A stretch of 64,000 nucleotides of DNA from Aurelia coerulea (Eukaryota; Cnidaria; Scyphozoa; Semaeostomeae; Ulmaridae), in assembly GCA_039566865.1 (NCBI GenBank), contig CM076961.1, forward strand, positions 6,533,501 to 6,597,500, read 5' to 3'. Shown one piece after another: positions 40,701 to 52,700 of the stretch. The notes beneath the pieces were generated by a model. That model was not told the DNA's origin. It ran no database searches and saw nothing but the letters and a program-made list of their open reading frames with translations. The position numbers and the translations under genes were made by a program. Numbering within the stretch: position 1 is the stretch's first letter; every line of letters begins with the position of its first letter.

Positions 40701-43700
40701 ATTATGGTGGAAGGCCACTTGCATCATCAAAGGAGAGCCAATTGATAGTCCTTTGCGTCAAATAATTTTGCGACTTGGAGCTTTTCATACAGAAATGAGT
40801 TTCCTTGGAAGCATTGGACATCTCATGAGAGGGTCAGGATTGCAAGAATCCCTCGAGTTGATATATGCGGACAATGTGGTCCCTCATATGCTCAGTGGTA
40901 AAGCTATCTCCCGAGCAGTACGTGGCCATCTGTTAGCGGAAACAGCTCTGAATGTTATCCTGTTATCGAAAGCTTATGATATGCCATTGCCTAAAGATGT
41001 CGAAAGACAACATGACGAGGATACTGCCGATACAACTGAAAAGAGGCTCAAGAGGCCCAGGAGAGCGATGGAAGGTGCAAAGGCAACTGCTGAGTTAGAC
41101 ACCCCAAAAATAAACAATGATTTAAAGGATGTGAAAGATACTTTGGAGTCACTGATGCAAGGAGAGATTTCTATGAAATATGTATGTCAGTCACATGATC
41201 TTGGGGTGTTAGGCGCAAGTTACTCGAGGCCAAATCTTCTGCAAGCAATTACAGGACAGGAAAGCTTTGGTTGCAGTACCTTGAAATGATAGAGATTCTT
41301 CGCACGTTTATCAAGGCTGAGAGGACTGGAGACTGGAACCTGCACTTGCAAAGTGTTCAAGCAATGCTACCTTACTTTGCCGCCTCCGGACACAACCTCT
41401 ACACCAAGAGTTCAAGAATATATCTGCAAGAAATGAGCAAGCTAAAGAAAGATCATCAACATGTCTACGATGCATTTCAGAAGGGATATCATGTGATCAG
41501 ACGCTCTGACCGTTATTGGGCTGGATTGTCCTCAGACCTCATCATAGAACAGGTTTTGATGCGAAGCCTCAAAACTTCCGGTGGATTGACAAGAGGAAGA
41601 GGAATGTCTGAAACACAGAGGCTGATCTGGTTGCTATCCATGCCAGCGACTGCTGAGGTAAATGAAGCCATGCAAGAATTTACCGAAGTTACTTTCAGCA
41701 GCAGTGAGCAACACAAAGATACGTCAGATGCAAGGATTAGCAGAGATATGAAAGATACCAAGTCACTTCTTTCATTCTTTGAGGTAAGAGATCCATTTAG
41801 TGACGACTGTAGTCTTCGCAATATTGCTACAGGGGTTACAGCTGTAGATACAGTCAATGCTGACGCTGCAAAAGAAGTTGGACAAAAAATTCTTGAGAAG
41901 ATGACAGGACAGTATTGCAAAGATTTTGTGTTCAAAAGAGCGAGCCAGGCCATTACGCTTGATGCAAGTAGGTACCCAAAAGCAACAGATGGAGACATGC
42001 ATGTAGATCCCCAGCTGTTATTTCAAAGACTTGTTGCTGTTAAAAGTTACGCCAGTGAAGATACATCAAGGCTTTTCAGTTACGAGCTTTGCTCTGTCCC
42101 AGCATCTTTATTTGAAACAAATGGCCTTCTGAGAAAAGCTAACAAGCCAGTGCTGGCGAGTGCCATCAGAAAATTGGTCGACACAGAGAATGAAATACCA
42201 TCGCAGCCGGCAAAGTACGTCTTAGATGGGGGTTCTCTGCTGCAACGAATTTCTTGGAAGCGTGGAACATCGTATGCCTCTGTTATCGATAGTTATTTGG
42301 CATATGTGAAAAGGAAGTATACCAAAGCAGTCATAGTTTTTGATGGGAATACCGCTGGTCCTTCCCCTAAGGACATGACCCATGAACGAAGAGTTGGCTT
42401 GTCGTCTGGAACAACGGTGAAATTCCAAGAAGATATGCTGCTGACCCTGAGAAAAGAAATCTTTCTTGCAAACAAAGAAAACAAGCAAAGATTTATCAAT
42501 ATGCTTGCAGCGAAGTTGAAAGCCGAGGGGTGTGATGTCTACCATGCTGATGCTGATGCAGATCTCCTCATTGTTCAAAAAGGGATAGAGGCCTCAGTGG
42601 AAGCAGAGACGGCGGTGATTGGCGAAGATACAGATTTGTTAGTTTTGCTCCTTTACCACGCAAACGAAGATTCGAGAAAGATCTACTTCTACTCTGAGCC
42701 CAAGCAGAATGCTAGATGTGTAAATGTCTGGGACATTACGCGTTGCAAGGAATCGTTAGGCAGAGATGTATGCAATAACATTTTGTTCCTACATGCCATT
42801 CTTGGGTGCGACACAACCTCTAGCTTATATGGCATTGGCAAAGGATTATCCTTGAAGTTATTCCAACAAAATGAACATTTGCGACGACAGGCATTAGTTT
42901 TCCAGAATGACCTCGCTACCTCTGAGGAAATTGCTTCTGCAGGTGAACATGCTCTCGTTTGCCTCTATAGAGGAAAGGAAGGTGAAGGACTTGATGCCTT
43001 GCGTTATAGTATCTTCTGCGATAAAGCTGTTTCTGGTAAATCTGTAATTAGCCCTCATGTACTTCCACCAACGTCTTCGGCTGCGAAGTATCACAGTTAT
43101 CGAGTTTTCGCCCAAGTGATGCAGTGGAAAAATAGAGATGTGAATCCTACAAAATGGGGCTGGATCATTGAAAATGAGAAAATGATGCCTTTGCAAACTG
43201 ATCTTCCATGCGCACCAGAAGAGCTCCTCAAATTGATCAGCTGCAACTGCAAAAAGGGATGCTCAAATCTTCGATGCAGTTGCAAAAAGAATGGCTTGAA
43301 ATGTACACCGGGTTGCGGAGAATGTCGCGGAGTGAGCTGCGAGAACGCCATGCAGGCAGATATGGAAGACATGGAGGACAGTTTGTGAATAATTTTAAAT
43401 GACTTAGTTTGACTGCCGTTTCTTCGTTTTAAGATATTTAGATACTTTGGTTTGATTTGGTTTGGTTTGGTTTGATATTTGGTTTGGATTAAAAAACAAT
43501 GGTCACAAACTTAAATGGAGTAATTACGCTCGATTGCAAACATCAAGATACTGTCAGAAGTGAAAATCATTTTGTAGATAGATGAGAGGCTTAACTATTG
43601 TTAAGTTACTAGGCGACTCTAAAAACATCTAACATGGCTTTTTAATGCAAGGAGCTATGTTTTGCAGCATTCCTAATATCTCGAAATTTAGCTGATGTAC

Positions 43701-46700
43701 CACCTTAAGTGGTATCGTAATTTTCCAATGTTCCACTCCAATAATTTTTAAGGACTTTTTTGTGCAAGTTATACATGCATTAGGTAATCTTTTTAGCATG
43801 TTTCCATTTCTGTTGCAATTTGTTTGAGCTTATACCACAACTTGACTGGACTAAAAGTGGTCTAACTTACCTAGGACCTAAAATCTGGAACAACCTGCAC
43901 TCTGACCTGAAGTCTGCTAAAAACGTTAACAGTTTCAAACATAAGATAAAGGACAATTTCTTTAAAGACCTCCAAAATCAAGAAAACAGTCCCTATATAT
44001 ATTATTAAATTTCTAAAAACTACATAAACAACAGGCCAAACAGGCTGTTTAACATTTTTAGGAATGAGCCATTACATTTAACTTTTGACACAAAACATTT
44101 TTGTCTCGCTTTTTTCATGAAAACTTTTCTTTTCTATAATACCCCTGGAGGGACCATTATGGAAACAAGGTTGTACTGACCTTTTAATGCTATCCCTGCC
44201 ATTTTAAACTACGGGTGTTTTTATTCTAGATCTTAGTTTTTATCATATTGTACGCGTGTAAATAGCCTTTCTTTCATTTCGTTAACTTTTAATTTGTATG
44301 GCAAAATTTTACATACATACATACATACATACATGGGGTTCTTCCATAGTAAAGGTACCTGGGGATGTGCCGCAAGCAAGGGTATACTTTTTTCAGACTT
44401 CTAGTCTAGCCAAGGGCATACTTTTTGCAGTTTTGGCCTACAACGGTCTAGGCAAGGGTATCATTTTTGACAATATTGGTCTAGCGAACGATCATGATAT
44501 CATATTTGGTACAAATTTGACAATATTGGTCCAGGAAATGGCCAAAATTGGTCTAGCCAAGGGTACCGTTTTCGTAAAAATTGGTCCAGAGAATGGTCAA
44601 ATTAGTCTAGCCAAGGGTGCCATTTTCCTAAAATTGGTCTAGCCAACAGTACCATTTTGAATAAGCTCGCAGCAGACTCTTACCCAAAATTTGGCCAAGA
44701 ACCCCCCCCCCCCTCCCCCCCGTGGGAGTATAGCACACCATGATTAACCAAACGGTGTTTTCATTGCCATAAATAGCCATATACATTGTGCCCTGTTCAT
44801 GAATCTGCTGTGGAACAGCTATAGATTCAATTGATCCATCTTGTATGCACTTGCATATGATATGCTTTCACTCTGATTATTAGACCTTTCAATCGAATGC
44901 GTGATTTCAGATTCATGATTCAATAGACACAAAATGAGTGATTGATTCGAAAACAGCATTTCCTTTCTTCTCCAACACAGGCAAATCTATTAGATATAGA
45001 AGAGAGGGATTTGTACTTTAATCTTAAACTTGAAAACAATTTAATAAATAATGGCATTTTCTTACATTTATTATTATATACAAGAGCATACATTTAGAAT
45101 CATCTTTTCAGATACCTTAAAAATGTAATCTGTAGATATAACAGGTTCTTCCATTGCTCTCTACATCTGGCTATATCTCTGACTTTCATTGAGTTCTGCA
45201 ATGCTATTTATTTTTAGATTTCGATGATTGAAATCATTCTTTATTAGTGTGGACAAGTTACTCCTTGGTCTTCCAATGCGTCCAATTAAACGCTTATCAG
45301 ACTCAACAGCGAATTTAACTGCTAATTGAGCTGCTGTATTTTCATCACTTCTCAAAATATGACCAAGCATACGCCAACAATATTCACTAACTCTGTCCGA
45401 TAGCTTTGCAACGTTGCATCTTTTGTACAGAGTGTTATTGCTGATCATTCCTGGATATCTGATGTTGAATATCTTTCTGAGATTTCTTATAAAATGATGA
45501 GAAAACAGCGATACTATTTACAGCCAGCAGAAGGGACTGCCACACACCGTTCCGTCAATACGTATAAATCAGAAAAGCATCAATTGCTAACTATCTTTAC
45601 TTCTGGTCAAAAATAATTTTATTGCAGCTTAAAAAACAGGCAATTTTTGCAAGGATACTCTCAAGGATACTCTTAAGGATAGTCCAAAATATTTTGCTGA
45701 ATGCAAGCTGTCAAAACTAATCAATTACATTGCAGGAAGCATGTGCAAAAGGTCTTTGACGAAGAGGCTGCTAAAGATGATTGGTGTAAACCCAAATACG
45801 ACACCATGCTTCATCAATACAAGGAGAGGTAAGCAACCGTTCATTGTTTAGGCAGCGGTTGGTACAGTAGATACATTCGCTGTGTAGAATGGATTGATTT
45901 GCAAAACATGTTGAATAAAATATGGTTTCCTACCATCTTGTTAAGCTGAAATAATTTGTGTGTTACAAATAAATATTCTCATTATTCTCAAGTAAGGCTG
46001 ATAGTGATTGTCATCATTTTTTCCCTTTGATATAATTTTCTAACCCAATTCAGTAAAGTGATACGATCTTTCGGGCAAACTGCTATAATTACAGTTGGGT
46101 AAAATTTCCCATGATATAGCTTTTTGGGCTGTAATAAAACAAATTTCTGTGTTCTCACAGTTGGTAAAAAGATGTTTTTACTACCGGGTGAGTCAGAAAG
46201 AAAGATCCCCGCTTGGAAGGCCACTGCTCTATGAATAGCAAAGTAATTATATTGAAAATGTCTTGCTTTATTGCCAATATGTTCGATTAGGTTCAGTAAT
46301 TTACCCGGCCTTAATCGGCCATTCCTTCCCGTGAATATGGGTGATTTTCTGCAGAAAGCCCCTTCAAAAAACCTGCAAAAACGGATTTAAACAATGAGCA
46401 CATTTTCCTTCCTAAAATTGATGACACTCACATAAATTCATGCATTTTGTCCTCTTGGGAGAATGGAATCCCCTTGAATAGGTCATCGATACCAAGGGGA
46501 GGACTTGTTCATCCTTCCAAGAGGATACAAGGTGCTAAAGCGTTCACAAGTCATTGCTGTAAGGCCATTGTAAGGCAGAATTGTTGGGGAAATCTGTTCA
46601 TGATTTTGGGCACGCTTTGAAGGTTTTTTGAAAAGGCTTTCTGGAGAAAATCCCTCATAATTTCAGAATGGAGTGGCCGATTTCAGTCAGATAACTTTTA

Positions 46701-49700
46701 TAGTAGATTTTAACATTTCTGCCATTAAACTATATATTTGCCGATATCATTATCTTGATATCCAGGGAGCTGTGACCTTTCAAACGGGGATTCTTTTTTC
46801 TGATTCACCTGTTAGCAAATAAATGTCTGTCCCTCCAACTCCTGGCTAAATGATTTTGGTCACATAAGTAGCACCACAATTGTTTTGGCTAACGATTTTC
46901 AGGGTCCACTCGCCCCTAAGTTAGCTCGGAGAAATTACAACGTGGTTAGAAGCCAGAGCAGTGTTCAACCCCACGGTTAATCACTCATATCATTACTGCA
47001 ACCTTAACCCTATTCGTACTGGGGGGGGGCGTTTTTCGCCCCCCCTACCAGTTTTTGCTGCATTACGCTAAAACGACAAGAGATATAACCACCAGTTTTG
47101 GTGACTTTTACTCAAATTTCATAGGCAATTAAATTCTTAACATTTCATTGTTCTACCTCTGATCATGTGACCACAGTAATACCATATTTGGAGAGTAGTC
47201 AACAAAAAAAAGCTTAAAATGTCCGTAGTTTTCGTGTCGTTTGCTTGATCGATCTCAAACATGCACCATTCGATTGCATTTGATGAGTACTTTCATTTGA
47301 TATATAAATTTTTCATATTTGCTGATGTCAGCAAAATTTAATATCTATGACGTCATTCACATTTATGACGTCATTTACCTAATAAAGAAGTGTCAAATAT
47401 AAATTTTTTTAGTCTAACTTGCTTCATCTTATTAATTTAATTCATTTTGAGTCTATATTTACCAGATAAAAGGGCAGGACTGGCAAAAACCTACGATGAA
47501 AGTAAATGCATGCAACAAAAGGCTAATTTAAGGCTAATTGTGCTAAAAATAGAAACTAAAAATTTTTGCAAAGTCTGTATTTTTGAACTATAACATGTTT
47601 CCTATTATTTAAAACAAATTTGGAGAAAATCGGTCGAGTGGTTGATTAAATAGAATTTTTCTGGTTAAGAAGGTATAAATTTGCCAATTTTCGTCAGTTT
47701 TTCGGTTGCCTAGCAACGAATCACGTGACTTATTAATTGCCATTGTTATATTTGAATAGCCAATTGTCTAAAGAACAATAGGGGTAAGTCTCATTGTTAT
47801 ATCTTTTGTAGTTTTGGAGAAAAAGAGGGGGGGCGAAAAACGCCCCCCCCCAGTACAAAATACCTAAAAAATCGCCCAGTACAGATAGGGTTAAGAAACG
47901 ACTAACATTATCTGTACACGTGAATCAATGTTTGCAACTTTCACTATCGAATATTTTTAAATTCCTAATTCTGGCTTACTTACTAGTTCTAATTCTTACT
48001 TATTAGGACGTCCGCCTTTATTTGAAAAGTGCCACCGGGCGATTCAATTAAAACAATCGCTGTTTACAGCGCTACTGCTCCCTGGAAATCAAAGCAATGA
48101 TATTGCCAAATATGTGAAGTAATAGTGAAAATGTTCAAACAGACTTTGAAATTTATCTGAGATCAACCTCACCGTTCTGAAATGATGAAGAGTTTTCTCC
48201 AGAGAGCCTCACAAGAAACCTTCAAAAACAGATGAAATCACAATAAAGTTTTCCAAATGTTTCTGCCCTTACAGCAATGACTTCAAAATGTTTTAGCACA
48301 TGGTATCCTCTTGGGAGGATGAAATCGTCAATATTAATGAGCAATGCTTATAGAAACTGCACTGCCATTTTCCCAAAGGGACAATACGCGCTGAAGCATG
48401 TATGAGTCAAAGCTGTTAAGCAGAAATGATAGGAAAATTGATAATGATTTTTCCTTGGCGTTTTTAGAAATTTTCTTGGAAGGGCGTTCTCTATAAAATC
48501 ACTTGTGAATTCAGAACGAAGCAGATTATTTAGTCCGATAGATTTTAAAATGGATTGAAACATGTTGCACCACTAATTGATGTAGTTTTTCATGTATAAA
48601 TTTTACAAGATATATTACGGAATACTCAACTTACAAACTACTTAACTACAATACTAAAAGGATGATACCCAGAGTTGCAAAGACTATGACCACGCCATGG
48701 CAATACATAAAAGATATTAAACTACATTCAATTTTACATGAATTATATTTCATTTAGCCAATATGACTGCCCTGATATCTAGGGAGCAGTAATCATGCAA
48801 AACGGGGATTGCTTTTATTGAATCACCCGGTAGAAAAACAAAAATTATGTGTGATGCTCGATATTCTTTCAGAAATGGCACGCTTCATTGATAATGCTGT
48901 TGATGAAATCAGAGAAAGAGGTAAATATTTCAAAACTTTATCGAAATTTCAATTCTACTTCTCATACCGAAAAAGCATATAAACGTTGCTCAAGCCACTT
49001 GTGGTCAAATTGTAGCCTATCAGATATCAATTTCTCCTCAGTTACCCAAATATGGTGCGGCACGTGTATCGGCCTATTTTGTTTGTGGGGATATTTTTAT
49101 CAACGGCTTATATTTGCTTAGATTCCATTTAACCCTATTCCGCCTGCGCTCTCTTTGTCAGAGCTCTACTTGAGTTGCAAAAATGCCCCCTATTTATCTC
49201 AAAACCATAATTATTATAACATTTTAAATTTGTAAAATAGTAATATTACATTCTTTGAGAGTCTAATTTTAAAATCAAATACCAATTAGTCATGTGGTTT
49301 GTTACAAAAAGACAAATTCATATATAAGCTTAAGTACTGAAAAGGCAACAAATGCTAACTGTTTCAAATTTTAATTTTCCATGGAGTTATCTCGACAAAT
49401 TAAATGCTTTCTTTCTTTGTTAAGAATATGGGGACATCAATTTGAATGACATCATATGCACTCATACGTATAGATAATTTATATATCAACTGAAAGTACT
49501 TTGCTAGGGCAATCGTTCGGTACCAAGAACCATTTAACAATGTTTGTTGTTTTCTGGGACCACTCTAAAAATTTGGTCATCTGCTGGTAACGTGACTTGA
49601 ATTATGACAATGAAGAGCTTAACATTTAATTGCCAATTTGAAGATAGGAAAAGTTATTGATGTTTCAGGTCTCGATGCTCTCTGCTTTATAATCAAAAGT

Positions 49701-52700
49701 TTGGCTGGGACATTTTTTGTCCCTCCCCCCGCCCCTGGTTGGAATTGCTTATTCACCATCTGATTGGTCCGCTTGGTAGCCCTGTCCATAAGTTGCTCGC
49801 GATTTCTCCGCCATTTCCTGAAAAATTTCTCTAAAGTTGCCACTTTTTCAAATAGTTGCCCAAAAGTTGCTCATTTATTGTCATTTTTATGGCCAAGTGC
49901 AATAGATATATGAATAATTGACATATATGCGTAAGATTAGCGCCAAGGATGCTTCAAGAAGTACCTTTTATTTTATTGCAACATTTTCTCTTATGATATG
50001 AGGCAACTGCAGTCTCCTGGAAGTTTGAGCCTTTCGCCGCTAATACTGTTAAAACCTTGTAACACATCTTCAGTATTTCAGCAGGAACCATTTGTTGCTT
50101 ATAAACAGGAACAACAACAGCAACAACAACAACATTAATTGATTAATAATAATCATCACCATTATCAGCATCATGATCATCACAATCATCATCATTGTCA
50201 TCATAATCATCGTCATCATACTGATCATAGTCATAAATCGTTAATTTAAAAGACCAGTTCTTCGCAAAGCAAGACGTTTCATCCAAGCCTGACCAGAAAA
50301 CAGATCCTTTGTATGCCTAATTTTTATTACTGTTGCAGAGAATAAACAAATCTTCATTGAAATGTTTGTAATATTGCTAGAATAAGGACAAGCTTCTCAA
50401 TGTTGCAAAAAAAGTTAGATCGCAACGCGTACACGTGGTATGGATGCCGAACAGATCAAGAATTACTTGGACACTCGCTTTGACCAGCTACTGAATAAAC
50501 TGGAAACTAAAGATGATATAGCTGAGCTGAGAAACGAGGTAACATCGTTAATAAGTGATAAAATCGAAGCTCAAGGCAAGCAAATTTCATTCCTTGAAGT
50601 GAGAGTTGATGAGCTTGAAGCGGAAAATGCAGTTCTGAAAAGCCATGTTACTCACCTCATCGCTTCACACGAAAGCCAGGAACAATATTCAAGAAGGTTT
50701 TGCCTTCGCATTGATCGCATGCCACCCCCTTCCAACGGAGAAAAAGAAACCAGTGAAGATTGTTTAACGAAGGTAAAGGAGATTTTCGAAGAGATCGATG
50801 TGCAAATACCCGACGCGGTTATCGACCGCGCGCACAGGATAGGGCCTAAGAAAATCGATAAAGGAACACTGAAACAACAAGTCATAGTGCGTTTTACCAC
50901 TTGGAGGCACCGCACTGCCGTGTATAGGGCAAGGAAAAAGGCTTCAAATGTTAAGTTTCGCCTTGACTTGACGAAGAAACGACTCGAGCTACTCAATCTC
51001 GCAAACTTGATGCTGAAGCCACACAAAGATTGTTATGCTTTTGCGGATGTAAACTGTCGAATACGAGCTAAAATAAAGGACAAGTACGTATTTCTTGACT
51101 CAGTTGAAGAACTGGAGAAAACATTGACAACCGAATTACCAAGTGATGATGAACTATCGGTCATCGAAGTTGTTGGACAGAGCGAAAAGGCAGAGGAATC
51201 CTAAATTTGTTTTTTTTCGTTCGTTTGTTTTGTTTTTTTAGAAAAAAGTTGAATTTTATCAATGTAGCATCCACGCTGAGGGGTTTTTTTAAGCAGTCCG
51301 AATGAAATCAGGTATTTAAGACAAGTCACGGAATCATGCTTGAAGGGATCGTCTTCAAAAGTGCCCATTTGAAGTTGAAGCTTTCTGTTTTTTTTTCAAA
51401 ATTAATTCAGGGTTATTCTAGTAAAATTTACAAACATCTGTTGTATTTTGGTTTGGACTGCTTTGGACTCCTCGATGTGGTTGCAACGTTAATCAGGACT
51501 TATTGTTGTTGTTTTTTTTTCAGATCGGTTGGCATCTATATAGATTTTGGACTTATTTTTGGCCTGGTGCAAGCTTTGTTTGTCAAGGGGCTATATGTAG
51601 TATTCAAGAGAAATAGGGTTAAGATTACAAAATGGCAGTTTCCTTCATATGATTCCCTCGAAAATCCCAAATTTTGCATTTTGAGTATCTGAACACTACA
51701 TATTGCCCCTTAACATAATAAATGGTTCGTTGTGCTCGGTGGGGAGGGGTGGGCGGAGCGGGGGCGGTTGTTTCCGTTCCGTTCCGTTCGCTTCATCGAA
51801 TATGATAGCCACAAAAGTTTCTTTCTGCGGAAAACCCCTTATTTGCCGCGCGCTAGAAATCAGCAGTGCCGTTGTTATTCGATTATTTGGTTTAAGTTTT
51901 CTCACTATGCAAGTTTTCTTTATTTGGAAGGCGCTTTTTTTTTTATTCCCAAAGGGAATATTTATACGGCAATGAATACAAAGATAGCGTTATATCTCCT
52001 TAGAGACCAAGACTTTTCCTTATTTAAAGCAATTATTGCACAGAAGCCGGTTTTGTCCAGCAAATCCAATTTTCTCGACCAAACACATTTCCTTACAATG
52101 ATTTTTTCTCATGCTTTCCTTTCAGTAAAACTTTTACTTTTGATAAATTTTGTTTGTTTGTTTTCTATTCTTCTCTTTGCTAGCTGCATTTCCCTTGATA
52201 GCCTTGAATACGGGTTTGCGATATACCCTCCTTTTCGGTGCACCTGTCAGAGAGATCTTGTGCAGAATAAATGCCAATAGGAATAATTGAATGGCGTGCA
52301 GGAATATCGTCAAAGTTGAAACTACGGACAGCAGTTTGGAAGCGCGTGAGATTTGCAGGACTTTTCCCCACAGCGTGCATTGCTTGTGCGTACTTGTACC
52401 TGTTCATCCTCGTCTCCATTGTTGCATTACCGCTAACTGTTATTGTTCAATCTTTCTCTTCTCTCCTCAGCCCTGAAATTTCCCATTTCTTTGGTATCTG
52501 CAATTGTCCCCTTTTTACGTTTTTCAAGCTGATAAATCAGACCTTTTCTTATGGGTTCTCCTTCCTTACAACGCTTTTCAACTGTCTTACTCTAAACAAG
52601 AGAATGTTCCTTGGCTGCCCTGATTATCGAAAGAAACTACTAGGCCTATTACAGCGTTTCATACATGCAGTTCTTCTATGCAAGTTCCTTGAAATATTGC

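Larger units (their letters stand above)
38110..43853 (+). mobile_element. 5.74-kb TIR DNA transposon carrying a FEN-like/CXC protein
   Basis: The left end TAGTACAGTCAATCTAAGGT and the inverted right end TAGTCCAGTCAAGTTGTGGT share an outer block (11 of 12 bases). After a 10-base indel they share TGGTA..A.CTCAAAC.AATTGC and AACAGAAA. AAA flanks both sides (38107-38109, 43854-43856). Deleting the element with one AAA rejoins IGQ to SGLTYLGPKIW of the host RT in frame, so the borders are set by an independent criterion. It encodes only the gene at 38930-43388. The superfamily is unknown to me. Confidence 0.85.
36616..44333 (+). mobile_element. 5'-truncated CR1/jockey-like retrotransposon, split by two insertions
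   Basis: The RT frame starts inside the first palm motif (DLQK.. with a frameshift, then IDHEIFLERMKHIGFADSVI) and runs to SSPG, a TAA at 36788-36790, then CGVPQGSILGPLIF and LLYADDSCLVF. A frameshift near 37360 precedes CIRFC. About 470 bp of foreign DNA follows, then NRAHIGIKEFKNINWLPTKE. At 38109 a 5.74-kb transposon interrupts it. The tail SGLTYLGPKIWNNLHSDLKS resumes at 43857 and stops at 44006-44008. A 3' UTR ends in (ACAT)n at 44311-44334, a microsatellite tail as in CR1/L2 elements. Inactive. Confidence 0.85.

Noticed and set aside
41271..43388. Separate gene starting at 41271
   Set aside because: The start is TTG, and family-like sequence continues upstream in that frame to about 41202. 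It is the second part of one frameshifted gene.
45736..45828. Alternative frame of exon 3 (KHVQKVFDEEAAKDDW..)
   Set aside because: Composition looks protein-like, but it joins out of phase with exons 2 and 4 and meets a stop in exon 4. An unseen intervening exon could still rescue it.
49619..49843. Minus-strand 74-residue frame
   Set aside because: No motif, and it lies in a repeat-like intronic stretch.
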